Shown here in pieces: positions 8,918 through 18,110 of a stretch of 64,000 nucleotides of DNA (within the stretch, counting starts at the first letter, position 1; the number at the start of each line of letters is the position of its first letter). Location of the stretch: positions 62,001 to 126,000 of the forward strand of contig NZ_JAUCBM010000002.1 of the NCBI RefSeq assembly GCF_030362795.1, read 5' to 3'. The DNA comes from Pseudochrobactrum kiredjianiae. GTDB lineage: Bacteria; Pseudomonadota; Alphaproteobacteria; Rhizobiales; Rhizobiaceae. Under the pieces are notes generated by a model. It searched no databases. It worked only from the letters and a program-made list of their open reading frames with translations, and was not told the DNA's origin. A program made the translations under genes and the position numbers.

Positions 8918-9919
8918 TCAACCGGCAATATGTTTGAAGAATGGTGTGTTGGCAGAAGCAGCAACCAGAGGCTCCAGCTCATCATCCAGATGCAGAACGG
9001 AGATCGAGGCACCGGCCATTTCCATCGATGTTGCAAATTCACCGAGCCAGACGTGTTTAACCTTTACACCACGCTCGTCAAACAGCTGTGAAACGCGACG
9101 GAACATGATGTACAGTTCTTCCAGCGGTGTGCCGCCAAGACCGTTCACCAGAACAGCAACTTCATCGCCCTGCGCGTAGTCCTGCTCTGCAAAAATGCGA
9201 CCCATCAGTTCGTCAATAACGGCATCAGCATTGGCAAGCTTCTTACGGCTGATACCTGGTTCGCCATGGATACCCATGCCGATTTCCATTTCATCTTCAC
9301 CGATGGAGAAGGTTGCATGACCAATTTCCGGCACAACACAGCTCGACAATGCAACGCCCATGGTACGGGTACGCAGACGCGCTTTATCAGCAAGACGGGT
9401 TACTTCATCCAGCGACAGCAGCTTTTCAGCAGCCGCACCGGCAACTTTATAGACGAAGTAAATGCCTGCAACACCGCGACGCTTGTGTTCTTCACCAACA
9501 ACGGAAGAAGCCACATCATCATTACCGACAACCTGCTTAACAGCAATACCGTCGAGGTCAGCCAGTTCTGCAGCCATGTCAAAATTGATGATATCGCCGC
9601 TGTAGTTACCGTAGATGTAAAGAACGCCGGCGCCCTGATCGATCGCCTTGGTAACCTGATACATCTGCTCAGAACTCGGTGACTGGAAGACGCCGCCAAC
9701 GGCTGCGCCGTCAAGCATACCTTCACCGATATAGCCGAGGAACAGTGGCAAATGGCCGGAACCGCCACCGGTAGCAATACCAACTTTACCTGGTTTTTTA
9801 TTGGTTTTAACCATGCAGCGCTTGTCATTATCGACATAGCTCAGCTCGGGATGTGCCCGATAGATGCCTTCAAGCATCTCATCCACGAAATTGACGGGAT
9901 CGTTCAGGAATTTCTTCAT
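8918..9919 (-). CDS. dhaK: DhaK-like kinase subunit (substrate-binding)
   Basis: A 333-residue DhaK-family protein. GGGSGHLPLF near residues 51-60 and GNYSGDI near 104-110 line the substrate site, and the His of MGIHGEPG falls at residue 218, the number of the covalent substrate-binding His of E. coli DhaK. The start at 9919 is preceded by AAGAGGAAAT; an upstream ATG at 10018 would run into the permease gene. Its place behind a ribose-type ABC importer suggests phosphorylation of an imported triose, tetrulose or related ketose, but the true substrate is not shown by the sequence. Confidence 0.85.
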   Translation of the reverse strand: MKKFLNDPVNFVDEMLEGIYRAHPELSYVDNDKRCMVKTNKKPGKVGIATGGGSGHLPLFLGYIGEGMLDGAAVGGVFQSPSSEQMYQVTKAIDQGAGVLYIYGNYSGDIINFDMAAELADLDGIAVKQVVGNDDVASSVVGEEHKRRGVAGIYFVYKVAGAAAEKLLSLDEVTRLADKARLRTRTMGVALSSCVVPEIGHATFSIGEDEMEIGMGIHGEPGISRKKLANADAVIDELMGRIFAEQDYAQGDEVAVLVNGLGGTPLEELYIMFRRVSQLFDERGVKVKHVWLGEFATSMEMAGASISVLHLDDELEPLVAASANTPFFKHIAG

Positions 9920-9942
9920 GATTTCCTCTTGAGAGTATCGGG

Positions 9943-10965
9943 TTATTTTTTGCGTTGACGGGTGACGAAGAAGGCCGCAGCAAGAAGAATGAAGCAGCCG
10001 ACGACAAGACGCTGCCATGTGCTTGGGATGCCAACCAGCACCAGAACACTGTTAAGGACGACAATAAGAAGCACACCGAGAAGCGTGCCGAAAACGGAAC
10101 CTGTACCGCCGGTAATCCGTGCGCCGCCGAGAACAACGGCAGCAATCACACCGATTTCGGTGCCAACGAAATCAAACGGGCTGGACTGGCGGTTGGCTGA
10201 GACGTGGATGATACCGGCCAGACCAGCCAGACCACCGGCATAGCCGAACAGGAAGATATGGATGGTGCGCAGATTATAGCCCAGACGGCTGGCGATCTGG
10301 CTGTTACCGCCCATTGCGAAAATCGCACGACCCATCATGGTACGGTTGAGAATCCACCATGTGAGAATAGCAGCGGCAGGAAGCACTAAGAAGTACAGTG
10401 GCATTGTAATGGTTGCGCCATTAGCAGATTCAAACTGAAACAGCGGCATACGGCCAAAAGCACTCATCGTTGGCGGCAATGTCATGATCCAGACCGTACC
10501 AACAAAGGCCAGCAGGAAGCCACGGAACAGATATTGCGTACCGATAGTGACGATTAATGACGGCACATTGAGATAATGCACCAATAAGCCATTGAGAACA
10601 CCGAGAAATACACCGCCTGTAATTGCCATCATAATGATGAAAATAATCGGCAGTTCCGGCATATAGTTCTGCACCAGCAGCGTCAGCGAATAGACGGTAC
10701 AAGCAGCAATTGCCGTAAACGAAACGTCAATGCCGCCTGCGGCAAGAATAATAAACACACCAAGAGCAAACAGCCCCATCACCACACTGGCGCGGCCGAT
10801 ATCAATCAGCGTTGATGCCTGCAAAAATGCCGGATTAACAATCGACACAACAGTACAAATTGCCACGAGCAGAAAGAACGTGATCGATTCAGGGCGTTTG
10901 CGAATGAATTCACCCAGCTTGAAAGATCCGGTGCGAGCCGTATCTTGCTGATATTGCGCGCTCAT
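9943..10965 (-). CDS. ribose/xylose-type ABC transporter permease (RbsC-like), second copy
   Basis: A 340-residue inner-membrane protein of the RbsC family, with about nine or ten hydrophobic segments. Motifs include ILAAGGIDVSF, GGNSQIASRLGYN and LGGARITGGTGS, the family loop. The start overlaps the stop of the ATPase gene by one base. A second RbsC-like permease lies at the head of the operon, so the channel is probably a heterodimer rather than the homodimer of E. coli RbsC. Confidence 0.88.
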   Translation of the reverse strand: MSAQYQQDTARTGSFKLGEFIRKRPESITFFLLVAICTVVSIVNPAFLQASTLIDIGRASVVMGLFALGVFIILAAGGIDVSFTAIAACTVYSLTLLVQNYMPELPIIFIIMMAITGGVFLGVLNGLLVHYLNVPSLIVTIGTQYLFRGFLLAFVGTVWIMTLPPTMSAFGRMPLFQFESANGATITMPLYFLVLPAAAILTWWILNRTMMGRAIFAMGGNSQIASRLGYNLRTIHIFLFGYAGGLAGLAGIIHVSANRQSSPFDFVGTEIGVIAAVVLGGARITGGTGSVFGTLLGVLLIVVLNSVLVLVGIPSTWQRLVVGCFILLAAAFFVTRQRKK

Positions 10966-12527
10966 TAGGCAGTTTCCTTCTGCGATGACATCATGGCTTG
11001 ATAAAGCTGGTCTTCGGTGGCTTGTGCCGCATCGAACTCTGCAGTGATGCTGCCTGAATTCATGACGAGAATACGGTCGGCATTTTGCAACAGTTCCGGT
11101 AGATCATCGCTAACGATGATGAGCCCCATACCGGCTTCTGCCAGCCCCTGAATAACGCGATAAATTGTGTCTTTGGAACCAACATCAACGCCAACAGTCG
11201 GACCATGCAGCACCAGCAGTTTCGGGCCGATGCTTAGCCAACGGCCGATCAGAACGCGCTGCTGGTTCCCACCGGAAAGCGCACCGACCGGCAGGTCGAG
11301 GTTTGTGGTGTTCAGGCGCATATCCTGCATCAAAGATGCAGCGATGGTGCGGCCTTTTTTCTGATCAACTATGCCAAGGCTGTTGCAGAGCTTGCGGAAG
11401 ATCAGGGCAATTTCATTTTCAAAAATTGACTTATCGAGGAACAGACCTTCAGCAAGACGATCTTCCGGCACGTAACCGATACCATGTTCAATCGCAGCAG
11501 CCGGGCTTTTCACCTGTGTTGCCTTGCCTTCAAGGCTGATCTTGCCGGACTCTGCCGGCACAACACCGGTGATCGCCATAGCCAGCTCGTTACGACCGGA
11601 ATCTGCAAGACCGGTAATACCGAGAATTTCACCCTTACGCAGGTTAAGACCGATATTTTTAAAGCCTGAAGCCGTGAGATTATCAAGTTTCAGCAGTTCC
11701 TCTGCCGCCGGTTTACCTGTGCGGTAACGCTCGGCATCAATTTCACGACCGATCATCAGTTCGGAAAGCTGCTTCTTGGTGTAATTTTCAATCGGTCCCT
11801 GCGCCACACACTGACCGTCGCGGAACACAACCGCATTCCCGCCGATGCGATAGCATTCATCAAGCTTATGGGTGACGAAGAGAACGGCAACACGCTCGGC
11901 ACGCAGACGCGCAACCACTTCAATCAGATTATCGACTTCACGGCGTGTCAGCGAGGTGGTTGGCTCATCCATAATCACGAGCTTAGCGCGTGTCGCAATC
12001 GCACGCGAGATCGCCACCAACTGGCGCATAGCCAACGGCAGTTCGGATACAACCGTATTCAGAAAAGCTTTGTCATTTGGCAAGCCAACTGCGTGCAGTG
12101 CGCGTGCAGCGGTCTCATGCAGTTTCTTCAGGTTAAGACGACGGAACAGTCTGCCATTGCCTTCAACAAGCTGCTCATTCAGCGCTACGTTTTCAGCAAC
12201 AGTCAAGTTCGGAATAAGGGACAAGTCCTGATAGACCGTCTCGATACCGGCGGCCAAAGACTGGATCGGATTTAAAGATGTGTAGGTTTTGCCATCAAGA
12301 ATGATCTCACCTTCGCTTGGGCCGTGAGCGCCGGACATGATCTTGATAACCGTACTCTTGCCGCAACCATTCTCACCCAGCAGATGATAGGCTTCGCCGA
12401 GGTCGATTGTCAGGTCAACGCCGCGCAGCGCGTGAACACCACCAAAGCGCTTATAGATATTGCGCAATTCGAGAAAACGATCCGCAGGTCGTTCAATGCT
12501 CGCTGCAATGCTTGTCGTAGTTGACAC
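10965..12527 (-). CDS. ribose-type ABC transporter ATPase with two nucleotide-binding domains (RbsA-like)
   Basis: A 520-residue protein with two ABC domains. The first has Walker A GENGCGKST at residues 51-59 and an intact Walker B VIMDEPTTSL. In the second the Walker A is degenerate (GLADSGRNEL), as usual in RbsA/MglA proteins, while the signature LSGGNQQRVLIGRWL is well kept. It energises uptake by the two RbsC-like permeases. It follows the binding-protein gene after a 249-base gap that contains a stable stem-loop. Confidence 0.9.
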   Translation of the reverse strand: MSTTTSIAASIERPADRFLELRNIYKRFGGVHALRGVDLTIDLGEAYHLLGENGCGKSTVIKIMSGAHGPSEGEIILDGKTYTSLNPIQSLAAGIETVYQDLSLIPNLTVAENVALNEQLVEGNGRLFRRLNLKKLHETAARALHAVGLPNDKAFLNTVVSELPLAMRQLVAISRAIATRAKLVIMDEPTTSLTRREVDNLIEVVARLRAERVAVLFVTHKLDECYRIGGNAVVFRDGQCVAQGPIENYTKKQLSELMIGREIDAERYRTGKPAAEELLKLDNLTASGFKNIGLNLRKGEILGITGLADSGRNELAMAITGVVPAESGKISLEGKATQVKSPAAAIEHGIGYVPEDRLAEGLFLDKSIFENEIALIFRKLCNSLGIVDQKKGRTIAASLMQDMRLNTTNLDLPVGALSGGNQQRVLIGRWLSIGPKLLVLHGPTVGVDVGSKDTIYRVIQGLAEAGMGLIIVSDDLPELLQNADRILVMNSGSITAEFDAAQATEDQLYQAMMSSQKETA

Positions 12528-12676
12528 GTTTAATTCCTTTGCCGCTGCACCGTCTCGCTCATTTGCGATTGGAACCGCTTAGAAACCGGCTGATTTTACA
12601 CTTTAACGTCTGTCATTCGGAATGTGACAGGCACTTCAAGCCGTTGGTTTCATTTACTCTTCAGCCGGATACAGAT

Positions 12677-12711
12677 ATCCGGATGCGCGCTTCGGGAGGG
12701 CGCATCCGGAT
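12677..12711. other. intra-operon stem-loop downstream of the binding-protein gene
   Basis: Perfect 12-base arms (ATCCGGATGCGC and GCGCATCCGGAT) around an 11-base loop. There is no U-run on the minus-strand transcript, so it does not look like a terminator. It sits in the 249-base gap between the binding-protein gene and the ATPase gene, where a stabilising 3' hairpin can raise the level of the binding-protein mRNA. Nothing else is evident in the gap. Confidence 0.75.
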
Positions 12712-12776
12712 CTATGACCCCGTCGCACGGGATGGAACGACATTCCGGCAACAGGATCAGATCTGTTCAGGTTTTC

Positions 12777-13787
12777 TTAGAACAGGTGTTCTTTGTAGGT
12801 CGCCTTGTCAGCGATAACCATGCCGTTACCGATAACCAGCAGACCTTCGCCTGCACCCTTCTTCACGCGAACGCTGTTATAGCCTTCAACGCCGAGATCG
12901 GTACCGTCTTTAACTTCCTTCTTCTCGATGAACATGCGAGCAAGCGCATTCATCGCCATACCGGCTTTCTGTGGGTCCCAGAAACCGATTGCAGTGATCG
13001 CACCGGATTCCAGCAGATCAGCTGAAGGGTTTGGCAAGCCGGTGCCGACGAGGCAAACCTTGCCGCTCAGACCAGCTTCATCAATCGCACGGCCGATACC
13101 GAGAACGTCATTACCGGCAGAAGTCTGGAAGCCCTTCAGATCAGGATGCTTGCGCAGAATTTCCTTGGCTTTTTCATAAGTGCCGTTGGCATCGTCGAAC
13201 GATTCATTGTTCGGATCAACGATCTGCATTTCCGGATATTTCTTGGCATTTTCTTCAGCAGAAGCAACCCACTGCATGTGAGTGCGGCTGCCGAGTGAGC
13301 CAACAAAAGTTGTCCACTTGCCACTATTGTTCATGCACTGTGCCAGACGCTCATTGAGCGCAATACCGTAATCAGCATTATCAAAGGCTTCAACGTCAGC
13401 CATTGTGTTGATCTGGTTGTCAGCTTCATGGGTCACAACAACAATGCCACGCTCCATAGCGCGCTTGAATGTGCCTTCCAGTACAGCCGGATCCATAGGA
13501 ACAACTGCCAGCGCGGTTACGCCTTTAGCAACCAGATCCTGAACGATCTGCAGCTGCTGAGCCGCATCAGATGTTGCCGGACCGCTCTGGGTCGCAACCA
13601 CATCAGGATTGGCTTTCTGATAGGCTTCAACGCCGGTATTCATACGGTCGAACCAAGGAATACCGCTGATTTTAACCACGGTCGAGATAACAGGCTTTTC
13701 CTGCGCGACAAGAATGCCTGCGCTGCCTGCAACCATTGTTGCGCCAAGAATGCTACCGGCGAGCAGTTTTTTCGTAATTAATTTCAT
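12777..13787 (-). CDS. ribose-type periplasmic sugar-binding protein (RbsB-like)
   Basis: A 336-residue secreted protein. The signal peptide (KKLLAGSILGATMVAGSAG, cleavage likely after LVAQ near residue 29) is followed by a type I periplasmic binding fold of the Peripla_BP_4 family, opening with VVKISGIPWFDRMNTGVEAY. It should bind the substrate of the downstream importer. A stem-loop after the gene may raise its expression above that of the membrane components. Confidence 0.87.
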   Translation of the reverse strand: MKLITKKLLAGSILGATMVAGSAGILVAQEKPVISTVVKISGIPWFDRMNTGVEAYQKANPDVVATQSGPATSDAAQQLQIVQDLVAKGVTALAVVPMDPAVLEGTFKRAMERGIVVVTHEADNQINTMADVEAFDNADYGIALNERLAQCMNNSGKWTTFVGSLGSRTHMQWVASAEENAKKYPEMQIVDPNNESFDDANGTYEKAKEILRKHPDLKGFQTSAGNDVLGIGRAIDEAGLSGKVCLVGTGLPNPSADLLESGAITAIGFWDPQKAGMAMNALARMFIEKKEVKDGTDLGVEGYNSVRVKKGAGEGLLVIGNGMVIADKATYKEHLF

Positions 13788-13818
13788 TATTTCCTCCAGA
13801 CGGACTGACCCTCAGTGT

Positions 13819-14844
13819 CTATGTTCGGGTGCCTGAGGGTTGAGCACCGATCGTTCCCTGTTGGCGATTGCCAAAGGTAAAGAAACCCGCAATGTCGTAT
13901 TTTCCGACTGCAAGGAAAGCGAGCAATAGCAGGCCCCAAGCAAAATCGCGGACAAAATTGGAAAGACCGCCAAAGTTAAGCAGGCTGGACATCAGCTGCA
14001 GGGCAATCGCACTGAGCACCACGCAGATAACGCGGCCATAGCCACCTTCCGGCTTCACACCAGCCATAACGGCGATGAGAATGGCAACCAGAAGATAGGA
14101 GCTGCCATAGTCGAATTTTACGTTCACGTTACGCGCAGCAATAATCACACCGGCAATACCAGCCAGAAAACCACTGGTGGCGTAGGTTGCAACCAGCACG
14201 CCATTACGCGGAAAACCGGCAAATTCAGCAGCTTTCGGATTGCTGCCCATCAGCATCAGCCAGCGGCCATAAGGCGTGAAACGCACCACAGCACCGATTA
14301 CAGAGGCGATAGCGATAAAGATGATGAAGCTGATCGGCACGCTCAGGAACATATCATTGCCGATGCGCGACAACAGATCAGGACTGCCAACCATCACGGC
14401 GCGACCACCGGAGACAACAACGGCCAGACCCGTGAAGGCCATCTGCGTGCCAAGTGTACAAAGGATAGGCGTGATTTTAAAACGAGCAATCAGCACACCA
14501 TTTACGATACCGCCCGCCAGACCGATCACAAGTGCCAGTCCGATAAAGGCAAGGCTGAACGCCATCGGGCTTTCTGCACTCGACACAAAAGATGAAACGA
14601 GCACGGCGGACAAAACACCAGCCAGATTAGCCAGCGCAATACCGGAAAGATCAATCCCGCCATTACCGGCACACATTGCCAGCATCACGCCGATTGCCAG
14701 CAGCCCGAGTTCAGGAATCTGCCCTGCCATCGACTGCAAATTGAACAGCGACAGGAATGAGCCGCCCGAAATATACGCGCCGAGCGCAAGCAATCCGAGA
14801 TTGATGACAACGAGCATAGCAAGTTGATTGCTTGTCTTCTGCAT
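13819..14844 (-). CDS. ribose-type ABC transporter permease (RbsC-like), first gene of the operon
   Basis: A 341-residue RbsC-family inner-membrane protein with the motifs CAGNGGIDLSG, FTPYGRWLMLMGSNPKAAEF and a C-terminal GYGRVICVVLSAIALQLMSS. It is the first gene of the six-gene operon (permease, binding protein, ATPase, permease, DhaK-like, DhaL-like). A LacI-type operator lies 17 bases in front of its start codon. Confidence 0.87.
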   Translation of the reverse strand: MQKTSNQLAMLVVINLGLLALGAYISGGSFLSLFNLQSMAGQIPELGLLAIGVMLAMCAGNGGIDLSGIALANLAGVLSAVLVSSFVSSAESPMAFSLAFIGLALVIGLAGGIVNGVLIARFKITPILCTLGTQMAFTGLAVVVSGGRAVMVGSPDLLSRIGNDMFLSVPISFIIFIAIASVIGAVVRFTPYGRWLMLMGSNPKAAEFAGFPRNGVLVATYATSGFLAGIAGVIIAARNVNVKFDYGSSYLLVAILIAVMAGVKPEGGYGRVICVVLSAIALQLMSSLLNFGGLSNFVRDFAWGLLLLAFLAVGKYDIAGFFTFGNRQQGTIGAQPSGTRT

Positions 14845-14860
14845 TGTCGCTTCCTACCGT

Positions 14861-14875
14861 GTTTACTAAACAAAA
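14861..14875. promoter_or_regulatory. candidate LacI-family operator O1 (permease side)
   Basis: Reads GTTTACTAAACAAAA. Its first 11 bases form a GTTTA-C-TAAAC palindrome. The same 15 bases occur in inverted orientation at 14987-15001, beside the divergent lacI-type gene. The site is just upstream of the first permease gene, where bound repressor would block the operon. Confidence 0.75.
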
Positions 14876-14986
14876 CTATTATTCACTAAATAAATTACCG
14901 GATGCCTAGGGGATGTCAAGCGTGCTATCAGGGAATTGTGGTTGCCTTACACATGAAATTACCCTAATCGTTTTAAATCAGAGCGA

Positions 14987-15001
14987 TTTTGTTTAGTAAA
15001 C
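14987..15001. promoter_or_regulatory. candidate LacI-family operator O2 (repressor side)
   Basis: Reads TTTTGTTTAGTAAAC, the exact reverse complement of the 15-base site at 14861-14875. Palindrome centres are 130 bases apart. It lies 17 bases upstream of the start of the LacI-type gene, which suggests autoregulation and possibly a repression loop between the two sites. Confidence 0.75.
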
Positions 15002-15018
15002 GCGAATGAACCCCGATA

Positions 15019-16107
15019 ATGCCGAATAGCCGTCCGGAACAAATGAAAAAGAAAAAGTCCTTTACGATCAGAGATATTGCTGAAAATGCGGGGGTTTCTC
15101 CCGCAACCGTTTCACTTGTTCTCAATGGTAAAGGCGAGATTTCCGGCGAAACACGGGCTCGTGTTCTCGAATCCGTATCCCGTCTCAATTATGTGCCGCG
15201 TATCGCCAAAACGGGCTCGGGCGGTGCGGGAACGATTCGCTTTTTGAAGATCGCCAAGCATGGCGGCACCGTTAATCGCGATCATAGTGTGTTCGTTTCC
15301 GATTATATTGACGGCATGTCACTGGAAGCCACGAGCCGCAATTATGCGCTGGAAGTGGTGAGTTTCGAGGGGCAGCCAATCAGTGCTGTGGCTGAGACTT
15401 TGGCAGGCGCACCTATTCGCGGTGTGATTGCGTTGGGCACGGAACTGTCCTCTTCAGACATTCATATGATTCAGGGACTGGGCTTCCCGACTGTTTTTAT
15501 CGACACGTTTTATGAGGTCGTTGAAGCCAATTTTGTCGATATGAACAATGAAGACGCGGTGTTTAAAGTGCTGTCGCGCTTCAAACAGGTTGGCTTCAAC
15601 CGCATCGGCTTTGTTGCCAGCCACACGGAAACCACCAATTTCCGCCTGCGCCGCGATGCATTTTTCAAAAACATGCAGCGTCTGGAACTCAAAGCCCAGG
15701 AGCGTGATATCCTCTCGGTGGAATCCACTTATGAAGGCGCTTATCGCGACACCTGTGCCATGCTCAATGCCGGACTGGATCTTGCTGAATGCTATTTCTG
15801 CACCAATGATATTATTGCCTATGGCTTTATCAAAGCATTGAAAGAAAAAGGCATCCGCATACCGGAAGATGTCTCGGTTATCGGTTTTGACAACCTGCCG
15901 CAAAGCGCAACGATGGAGCCGGGCCTGACAACGGTTGAGGTTTCCAAGCGTAAAATCGGCAATCTGGCAGTGACCATTCTTGATGATCTGATCAACACCT
16001 CAGACCCTCAGCCGCCGGTAAAAATTCTTGTCGGCGCCAGTCTGGTCGTACGCTCCAGCGTTGCCGAATTGACAACCACCGAAAAACCCCCTGCTTTTAC
16101 AGACTGA
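15019..16107 (+). CDS. LacI-family transcriptional repressor of the adjacent sugar operon
   Basis: A 362-residue LacI/GalR regulator. The DNA-binding domain reads FTIRDIAENAGVSPATVSLV with the hinge-region VLESVSRLNYVP, followed by a periplasmic-binding-like effector domain ending in DVSVIGFDNLPQSATMEPGL, a family hallmark. A second Met at residue 9 (MKKKKSFTIRD, 15043) is an alternative start. It is divergent from the ABC/DhaKL operon, with two matched operators between them. The inducer is presumably the imported sugar or its phosphate. The stop overlaps the convergent hydroxylase gene by about ten bases. Confidence 0.9.
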   Translation: MPNSRPEQMKKKKSFTIRDIAENAGVSPATVSLVLNGKGEISGETRARVLESVSRLNYVPRIAKTGSGGAGTIRFLKIAKHGGTVNRDHSVFVSDYIDGMSLEATSRNYALEVVSFEGQPISAVAETLAGAPIRGVIALGTELSSSDIHMIQGLGFPTVFIDTFYEVVEANFVDMNNEDAVFKVLSRFKQVGFNRIGFVASHTETTNFRLRRDAFFKNMQRLELKAQERDILSVESTYEGAYRDTCAMLNAGLDLAECYFCTNDIIAYGFIKALKEKGIRIPEDVSVIGFDNLPQSATMEPGLTTVEVSKRKIGNLAVTILDDLINTSDPQPPVKILVGASLVVRSSVAELTTTEKPPAFTD

Positions 16108-17230
16108 TATCCTCGTTTCGCACAAAAGCACAACGACCCCAGCCGAGCATGACAGCTGTACTATGCAAGGCTAACAGCCCCATACAGATCATCCAGAACG
16201 GATGATGCCATTGAAAATATATGGCAAAACTGAGCAACATCAGCCACGTATTTACAAACCAGCTCACAACGGCCCATTGCCTGCCTTCACTAATGCCACC
16301 GAGAGCAACAGACCCCGCCGCGAGAAGCAAGAACAATAACACTTGCTCGGTAACAGACTGGCTGATCTGGTAGCCATAGAGCCAGATATAGCCGGTCACC
16401 AGCGCAAACAGAATAACAGCACCGCTAAGCACGACAAAACCGGAACTGATAAAATCCGGTTTTTTATGCTGCTTTTTCGCTCTGCGTGCCTGCAAATAAT
16501 TGCGGAACGGCTCATTGCTGGCCACAAAAGGATTTTGCGAAGACTTATTACCTTTCACTCCATAGGCGAAATCTGTTTCAGGCAAATCCGGCCGGTAAGT
16601 GCCGAACAACCGGTCAAAAAAGGCAAAGCTTCCCGCATAATTGGAATCTGAATAGGAGCGGTCATTCACATGATGAATACGGTGATGTGCAGGTGTCACC
16701 AGAATATATTCAAGAAAACCGAGACGCGGCGTCAGCGCACTATGGTTCATCAACTGGATTGAATAATGAAGCACCGAAACCGTGATGAATATTGGCAGTG
16801 GCACGCCGAGCAGTGCCATAGGAATGAAAAACGGAATAGAAGCCAGCGAAGAATACCAGGAATTGCGCACTGCCAGCGACAGATTGAAATGCTCGCCCTG
16901 ATGATGCACCACATGCACCGCCCAAAGCAGCGCGAATTTATGATGCAGACGATGCAGCCAGTAAAAACAAAAATCCCACATCAAAATCGCAAACAGCCAT
17001 AACCAGACCGGCGGCCAGTCCGACACGATATTCAGGCTGAAATTTGCAACGATAAAGCCATAACACGCCAGCTCCAGCCCGCGAAACAACCAGAGCATCA
17101 GATGGCCGGAGTTCAGGTTGAACACCACATCATGCCAGTCGACTTTCTCCTTACCGGTTCTGCTCAGGATCAGCATTTCACTGAGCACAAGGATAATCAG
17201 CAGAAAAATCGGAAATGCGATCGCCATCAT
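16097..17230 (-). CDS. sterol desaturase/fatty acid hydroxylase family membrane protein
   Basis: A 377-residue membrane protein. The di-iron His clusters of the family are visible: HRLHH, then HVVHH about 20 residues later, and HHRIHH further on. Hydrophobic segments flank them, and the last third (from about residue 265) holds four more hydrophobic helices not needed for catalysis. The start overlaps the PAP2-family gene upstream by four bases, so the two form an operon divergent from the condensing-enzyme cluster. It probably hydroxylates a lipid chain; the substrate is unknown. Confidence 0.82.
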   Translation of the reverse strand: MMAIAFPIFLLIILVLSEMLILSRTGKEKVDWHDVVFNLNSGHLMLWLFRGLELACYGFIVANFSLNIVSDWPPVWLWLFAILMWDFCFYWLHRLHHKFALLWAVHVVHHQGEHFNLSLAVRNSWYSSLASIPFFIPMALLGVPLPIFITVSVLHYSIQLMNHSALTPRLGFLEYILVTPAHHRIHHVNDRSYSDSNYAGSFAFFDRLFGTYRPDLPETDFAYGVKGNKSSQNPFVASNEPFRNYLQARRAKKQHKKPDFISSGFVVLSGAVILFALVTGYIWLYGYQISQSVTEQVLLFLLLAAGSVALGGISEGRQWAVVSWFVNTWLMLLSFAIYFQWHHPFWMICMGLLALHSTAVMLGWGRCAFVRNEDISL

Positions 17231-17859
17231 AACGTCTGTCCCGCAACTTTATCCGCTTTCCGGCTCAGTATCAGTTGCGCAAGCAATCCCGCAACAATTG
17301 CAAGCACCGCGCCGCCCAGCAGATCAACAAACTGATGACGGTGCAATTGCAGAATAGAAACTGTAATGGCCAGCCCCCACACCGCAAAAAACAGGCTGCG
17401 TAATGGCATATGTTTTTGCCAGAGTGCACAAACGGCCAGAATTGTCAGTGTGACATGCAAGGACGGCAGACAATTTTGCATTGAATCAAACCCGATAAGC
17501 AAGTTCAAAGCGGATGCGCTGATTGTATCCTGTGTCACCGGTGGAAAGATCATTGTCGTTGGCCAGAATATAAACACCACACCTGCGCCTAATGCGGAAA
17601 GCTGCATGGAGCGTGCCAGCCAAAGCAAACGCTGCGCCGGACAGAGCAAATAGCCCAATGCAACAAGCGGGAAAAACGACAAGTAGAGCCAGATCGCATT
17701 CGGATCAAAATCGAACCACAGATCAATTGCTGAAGGTTGCAGCATAATGGCAGATGCCTGATCCTGACTGCTCGTCAGACTATAAACCAGCCCGACAGCG
17801 CCCCAGCCAGTCAGCATCATCCAGAGGCGTAAATACAGCGAATTCATACAATCTCCCAC
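17227..17859 (-). CDS. PAP2-family membrane phosphatase
   Basis: A 210-residue protein with about six hydrophobic segments. The PAP2 motifs are present as CLPSLHVTLT (active-site Ser-Leu-His type) and LHRHQFVDLLGG (His and Asp of the third motif). This pattern is closer to the Aur1/inositolphosphotransferase-like PAP2 subgroup than to classical PgpB. It is the first gene of the minus-strand pair and probably removes or transfers a phosphate head group on a lipid in the envelope. It lies back to back with the lipid-type cluster on the plus strand, separated by about 250 bases. Confidence 0.8.
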   Translation of the reverse strand: MGDCMNSLYLRLWMMLTGWGAVGLVYSLTSSQDQASAIMLQPSAIDLWFDFDPNAIWLYLSFFPLVALGYLLCPAQRLLWLARSMQLSALGAGVVFIFWPTTMIFPPVTQDTISASALNLLIGFDSMQNCLPSLHVTLTILAVCALWQKHMPLRSLFFAVWGLAITVSILQLHRHQFVDLLGGAVLAIVAGLLAQLILSRKADKVAGQTL

Positions 17860-18110
17860 CAGAATGCGTATGCTCTACGGGCGCTCACAGCACTCTAACA
17901 CTTTATACTTACAGCATAATTTTACCGAAAACCGGCTCAGATTTTAGAAATTATACTGTAGCGAAATATAAGTTTTCGCTGAAACTCACGCCGCTAAGTA
18001 GCCTGACTTTGTCGCAATTGTCACTAAATTCGGTAACAAAACGTCTCTTGACGAGGGCCGGCGATCATGCGACCCCGTAAGATAACGCCACAAATTAAGT
18101 GCGAGTATTG

